Source: Candidatus Omnitrophota bacterium
GTDB taxonomy: Bacteria; Omnitrophota; Gorgyraeia; Zapsychrales; JANLHA01
Assembly (NCBI GenBank): GCA_023247815.1
Contig: JAHFFS010000044.1
Coordinates: 1-8,999, forward strand
Reading direction: 5' to 3'
DNA length: 8,999 bases
The position numbers and the translations under genes were made by a program. Within the stretch, counting starts at the first letter, position 1. Every line of letters begins with the position of its first letter. This document shows positions 6,253 through 8,999 of the stretch, piece by piece. Below the pieces are notes generated by a model that was given only the letters and a program-made list of their open reading frames with translations, was not told the origin of the DNA and did no database searches.

Positions 6253-7041
6253 TTAACAATCCGGCAAATCATTCATCCTAAAAAAATTCCGCGCGTTGCG
6301 ATTGAATTGCACGCGGGCCAGGTCCCCGTCGATGTTCTTAAGTTCGACATAGGCCTTGAGTGTACTAAAAACATCTTTCGGGGCGGCCATGAATCCGCCT
6401 CCTTGGTCCCGATAACGAAAAAAAACCGGGCTATCGGTTTCAATCAAAATTTGTTCGATCGGGGCATTTTGAATGGCCTCACGCGATTGTGGAGAATCGG
6501 CCAAGGCCGGGGAAGCCGAAACAAAATAACCACCGTCAATGATATCCTTTAAAACATCGAGCGGGCCGCTGTACCAATGAAACACCGCCCGCTTGATTCC
6601 AGCCTGTTTCGTCATTTCAAAAGCTTCTCGCCATGTGCCGCGCGCGTGAACCACCGTTGGCAGATCAAACTCTTTGGCCAAAGCTAATTGCCTGGCAAAA
6701 ACCCGTCGCTGCTCATCCTTCTTTTCTTTATCTCTACGCGCCCATTTGTACCAAAAATCCAACCCAATCTCGCCAATCGCCTGCGCTTTTTCATGATGTT
6801 CCCGTATCCATAAAATCGTCTCTTCGATCTCATCGCTCTTGATGTTGCCAGGATGAATTCCAAAACCGAGATAAATCCGCGGAGCGGAAATCCGATTTTG
6901 ATAATCTAAATTCTTGCGGCATGATGCTAAGTCAACACCGACGGCAACAAGGGCCTCGACACCCGCGCCCCTCGCCTCTTGCAACGCCTGCTCGGGATTT
7001 TCCAGGTGATCCAAATGGACATGCGTGTCAATGATCGTCAT
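6253..7041 (-). CDS. TatD-family metal-dependent hydrolase (DNase)
   Basis: A 262-residue protein, usual length for the family. The metal-binding set of the TatD amidohydrolase barrel is complete: H7/H9 in DTHVHLDH, H63 in GIHPGN, E91 in AIGEIGLDF, H132 in VVHARG, H155 in FHWYSG and D203 in IETDSP. Members are Mg2+-dependent 3'-5' DNA or RNA exonucleases, and some deacylate D-aminoacyl-tRNA or act in repair. The gene follows dtd after 8 nt and precedes the DUF3352 gene by 18 nt, so it is in one operon with them. Its Shine-Dalgarno is weak (AAGAAG 5 nt away). The family is sure; which paralogue (TatD, YcfH, YjjV) cannot be told. No Tat translocase genes are nearby and the name need not imply a role in secretion. 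Confidence 0.93.
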   Translation of the reverse strand: MTIIDTHVHLDHLENPEQALQEARGAGVEALVAVGVDLASCRKNLDYQNRISAPRIYLGFGIHPGNIKSDEIEETILWIREHHEKAQAIGEIGLDFWYKWARRDKEKKDEQRRVFARQLALAKEFDLPTVVHARGTWREAFEMTKQAGIKRAVFHWYSGPLDVLKDIIDGGYFVSASPALADSPQSREAIQNAPIEQILIETDSPVFFRYRDQGGGFMAAPKDVFSTLKAYVELKNIDGDLARVQFNRNARNFFRMNDLPDC

Positions 7042-7049
7042 AAAACTTC

Positions 7050-7487
7050 TTACCCATCCAAAACAAAAGTCACTGGTCCGTCATTGACGAGCGAAACATC
7101 CATCATCGCGGCAAATTGACCAGTCTCGACTTTAAAATTGTGGCTGCGCAATTTGCTGATAAACAATTCATAAATCACCTTGGCCTGCTCAGGAGCAGCT
7201 GCCCCGTCAAACGAAGGACGACGACCTTTATCACAATTGGCTAATAAGGTGAATTGCGAAACCACCAAGAATTCAGCCTGGCATTCTTTCGCGGAAAGGT
7301 TCATCTTCCCCTGCTCATCTTCAAACATCCGCAGGTGGGTAACCTTGGCAACCAAATCTTCAACTTGACGATCAGTATCCCCTTTGGCCACCCCAAGCAA
7401 CACCAACATGCCCTTACCGATCCGGCCAATGATCTTCCCATCAACCGAAACCGAAGATCCCTTAACTCGCTGAATAACAGCTTTCAT
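7050..7487 (-). CDS. dtd: D-aminoacyl-tRNA deacylase
   Basis: A 145-residue protein, exactly the usual length for DTD, starting MKAVIQRVKGSSV. Both family signatures are present: SQFTLL at 77-82 and the cross-subunit NDGPVT at 135-140 with the cis Gly-Pro dipeptide that gives chiral proofreading; KGRRPSFDGAAAPEQA (about 87-102) is also conserved. It hydrolyses D-amino acids (and glycine) from mischarged tRNA in the cytoplasm as a homodimer. The frame is open further upstream to 7553, but the family start at 7487 is clear and the upstream part would include promoter sequence. No Shine-Dalgarno is visible; the leader is predicted to be about 31 nt from the promoter at 7525-7553. First gene of the operon with the TatD gene 8 nt downstream. 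Confidence 0.96.
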   Translation of the reverse strand: MKAVIQRVKGSSVSVDGKIIGRIGKGMLVLLGVAKGDTDRQVEDLVAKVTHLRMFEDEQGKMNLSAKECQAEFLVVSQFTLLANCDKGRRPSFDGAAAPEQAKVIYELFISKLRSHNFKVETGQFAAMMDVSLVNDGPVTFVLDG

Positions 7488-7524
7488 AGTACGACTAAAA
7501 GTATCTATAGGATAATGCGTTACG

Positions 7525-7553
7525 ATTATATGAGGATTGCTGTTGGTGGTCAA
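7525..7553 (-). promoter_or_regulatory. Sigma-70 type promoter of the dtd operon
   Basis: On the minus strand TTGACC (7553-7548) and TATAAT (7530-7525) are separated by exactly 17 bp, five of six and six of six consensus bases. Transcription should begin near 7518, 31 nt before the dtd start at 7487. It is the best promoter in the window and fits its place in the divergent spacer. Confidence 0.8.
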
Positions 7554-7590
7554 TAAAAATCATCTGAAAGGGGATGGATTAAGTCTCCGG

Positions 7591-7648
7591 TCTCATGTGA
7601 CAAGTTACTTGAGACTTGTGACCTGCGACTTGGAACTTGCGACCTCAG
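7591..7648. repeat. Heptamer array (ACTTGNN type), copy 2
   Basis: Six in-phase 7-bp units at 7607-7648 (ACTTGAG, ACTTGTG, ACCTGCG, ACTTGGA, ACTTGCG, ACCTCAG) follow a reverse-type unit TGACAAGT, and CAAGTTACTTG (7601-7611) is an 11-bp palindrome. It shares ATTAAGTCT, TCTCATGT and ACTTGAGACTTG with the array at 3821-3892 in the same orientation, but has no flanking GGGACAGTCCC. It lies between the two divergent promoters. Confidence 0.7.
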
Positions 7649-7671
7649 TAAGTAAATTGCCCAAACGAAGA

Positions 7672-7700
7672 TTGACTTTTAAAACTGGCTGTGTTGTAAT
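7672..7700 (+). promoter_or_regulatory. Promoter of the helicase gene, giving a near-leaderless mRNA
   Basis: TTGACT (7672-7677), a 17-bp spacer, then TGTAAT (7695-7700) preceded by TG one base away (TGT-TGTAAT), the extended -10 form. The start site should be near 7706-7707, only about 4-5 nt before the ATG at 7711 and after the ATG at 7699. This favours the 7711 start and an almost leaderless transcript (inference). Confidence 0.6.
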
Positions 7701-7710
7701 GAAAAAAAAT

Positions 7711-8007
7711 ATGCAAATCACTTCCACACTCGCCAAATACCATTTCCCGTTCAAAATTGCCGAGATTTTTGAGCAGCTGGGCATTAATGAATTCTTCCCG
7801 CCGCAGGCCGAGGCCATTGCCATGGGTGCCCTTGATCGTAAAAATTTGCTCATGGCAGTCCCGACCGCGGCCGGAAAAACTTTTGTGGCTGAACTCTGCA
7901 TGCTGCAATCGATCTACCACGGCTTTGGTAAATGTCTCTACATCGTGCCTTTAAAAGCGCTGGCCAGCGAGAAGTATGAAGATTTTAAAAAAAATACTCT
8001 CCTTTAG
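7711..8007 (+). CDS. Ski2/Hel308-like helicase, first part before a frameshift
   Basis: The first 98 codons of an SF2 helicase of the Ski2/Hel308 type. It starts MQITSTLAKYHFPFKIAEIF, with the Q-motif glutamine Q32 in FFPPQAEAI, Walker A PTAAGKT at 51-57 (usual PTASGKT) and motif Ia PLKALASEKYEDF at 80-92. After DFKK (GAT TTT AAA AAA) it runs into a different frame, N-T-L-L, and stops at TAG 8005-8007. The remaining helicase is open in the -1 frame (see the next entry), where the alignment KYEDFKK...YSPLGIKVGIATGD is natural. On its own this part could not act as a helicase. The start at 7711 is chosen from the promoter; an in-frame ATG at 7699 (MKKN) is the alternative. Neither has a Shine-Dalgarno. 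Confidence 0.85.
   Translation: MQITSTLAKYHFPFKIAEIFEQLGINEFFPPQAEAIAMGALDRKNLLMAVPTAAGKTFVAELCMLQSIYHGFGKCLYIVPLKALASEKYEDFKKNTLL
7987..7994 (+). other. A8 homopolymer at the helicase frame break (possible slippery site)
   Basis: Run of eight A. In the incoming frame the codons read AAA AAA AAT, giving A-AAA-AAT at 7989-7995, a heptamer that permits a -1 slip; nine A would also restore the frame. No strong stem-loop was seen immediately downstream and no clear upstream Shine-Dalgarno. Confidence 0.5.
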
Positions 8008-8999
8008 GAATCAAGGTAGGGATCGCGACCGGTGACACCACCAGTCCCCAACAATACTTGAGTGGATACCAAATCTTGATCGCGACCGCGGAAAAGGTCG
8101 ATTCCCTTTTGCGCAACCGGGCCCGCTGGCTGCTCGAGAATGTCGGCACCGTGGTTTTGGATGAAATCCATTTGATCAATGACGGCGCTCGCGGCCCGAC
8201 GCTGGAAATCTTGACCGCTCGTATCAAACAGCTTAATCCCAAAGCCCAACTGTTGGCCTTAAGTGCCACCGTTGCTAACGCCCAGGAACTGGCGGACTGG
8301 CTGCAGGCGGAATTGGTCTTAAGCACTTGGCGGCCCATTCCCCTTCGGGAAGGCGTGTACTGCCAAGAAAAAATCGGATTTGTCAATTTTGCCGACCGAC
8401 TGGTCGAAGAAAAATCCAGCGATCCTCTCAACAGTCTTACAACCGACACTTTGGCCGGCCAAGGACAGGTTTTGATTTTTGTTAATTCTCGACGGTCGGC
8501 ACAGGCAGCCAGCCGCCAATTATGTAAAAGCGTTGGCCCGCTTTTATCGGCGGAAGAAAAAAATATTTTAAACAAATTGTCCAAACAGGTCCTGGGATCC
8601 GCTGACGATTCGACGAAGATCTGCCGTGAGTTGGCGGAAACAATCAAACACGGGGTGGCCTTTCATCACGCGGGATTGAAACCCAATCAGAAAAAGCTGA
8701 TCGAAGACCATTTCAAAAGCCATTGGATCAAGGTGATTTGTTCGACCCCGACTTTGGCCGCTGGGGTAAACCTCCCGGCCCGACGGGCGATCATCCGTGA
8801 TTACAAACGTTTTGAAAGTGGCCTTGGTTCAGCCCACATCCCCACTTGCGAATACAAACAGTGCGCCGGTCGAGCGGGACGGCCCGGCTACGATGAATAC
8901 GGCGAGGCCGTGCTGATGGCCAAAACACCGTCGGAAGCAAAAATGCTTTTTGATCGTTACATCAACGCTGATCCCGAACCGGTGATTTCAAAACTCGGC
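7992..8999 (+). CDS. Ski2/Hel308-like helicase, second part (-1 frame, cut by window edge)
   Basis: From 7992 a frame open to the window end gives 336 codons, starting KYSPLGIKVGIATGD. It has motif II DEIH (8160-8171), motif III SAT (8262-8270), motif IV VLIFVNSRRS (from 8469), HHAGL, motif V TPTLAAGVNLPAR (from 8745) and motif VI QCAGRAGRPG (8859-8888), then IRDYKRFE and YDEYGEAVLMAK. The last features are typical of Hel308, which unwinds DNA at stalled forks in archaea; bacterial homologues exist but are less studied. It joins the first part by a -1 shift, giving about 430 residues with the C-terminal winged-helix and ratchet regions still to come. A stop (7986-7988) precedes it, so it lacks its own start and must depend on the first part. 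No other defect is visible; codon use does not differ from its neighbours. Confidence 0.85.

Noticed and set aside
7985..8647. A 220-codon open frame on the minus strand opposite the helicase
   Set aside because: It lies across the helicase motifs II to V coding region in the opposite strand, its translation is Ser/Arg/Ala-rich with no recognisable domain, and no Shine-Dalgarno or neighbour supports it.

Overview
The window looks like chromosomal DNA from an uncultured bacterium. Genes are tightly packed, mostly on the minus strand, with GTG or ATG starts and weak or absent Shine-Dalgarno sites. The DUF3352 protein, the small secreted proteins and an archaeal-type Ski2/Hel308 helicase beside bacterial PolX, Dtd and TatD would suit Candidatus Omnitrophota or a neighbouring candidate phylum. 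That placement is inference and rests on no rRNA or marker gene here. No tRNA, rRNA, CRISPR array, transposase or phage gene was seen.

Region 1 (1-3773, minus strand) reads from high to low coordinates as one compact gene string: an anchored protein of unknown function, a secreted protein of unknown function, a cupin-fold protein without the usual metal histidines, a 62-residue two-helix membrane protein, PolX (repair polymerase with a PHP phosphoesterase domain), and the start of an NfnA/PyrK-like FAD/NAD-binding subunit cut by the window edge. The cupin/membrane and membrane/polX junctions each overlap by exactly 11 nt, and polX and the reductase are 9 nt apart, so translation is probably coupled.

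Region 2 (about 3774-3921) is non-coding. It holds an inverted array of 7-bp units of the ACTTGNN type, bracketed by two copies of the palindrome GGGACAGTCCC. A related array sits at 7591-7648.

Region 3 (3922-7487, minus strand) is a second operon: dtd (D-aminoacyl-tRNA deacylase), a TatD-family nuclease, a 690-residue anchored DUF3352 protein, and a 55-codon lipoprotein gene whose last codons coincide with a rho-independent terminator. A near-consensus sigma-70 promoter (TTGACC, 17 bp, TATAAT) lies just upstream of dtd.

Region 4 (7488-8999) is the divergent spacer, then a plus-strand Ski2/Hel308-like helicase that runs off the window. Its reading frame is broken at a run of eight A (7987-7994): the first frame stops at 8005-8007 and the helicase continues uninterrupted in the -1 frame with all later motifs intact. 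This may be programmed frameshifting, transcriptional slippage, a recent mutation or a homopolymer error. Its promoter (TTGACT, 17 bp, TGTAAT with an extended -10) overlaps the first possible ATG, which points to an almost leaderless mRNA starting at the ATG at 7711.
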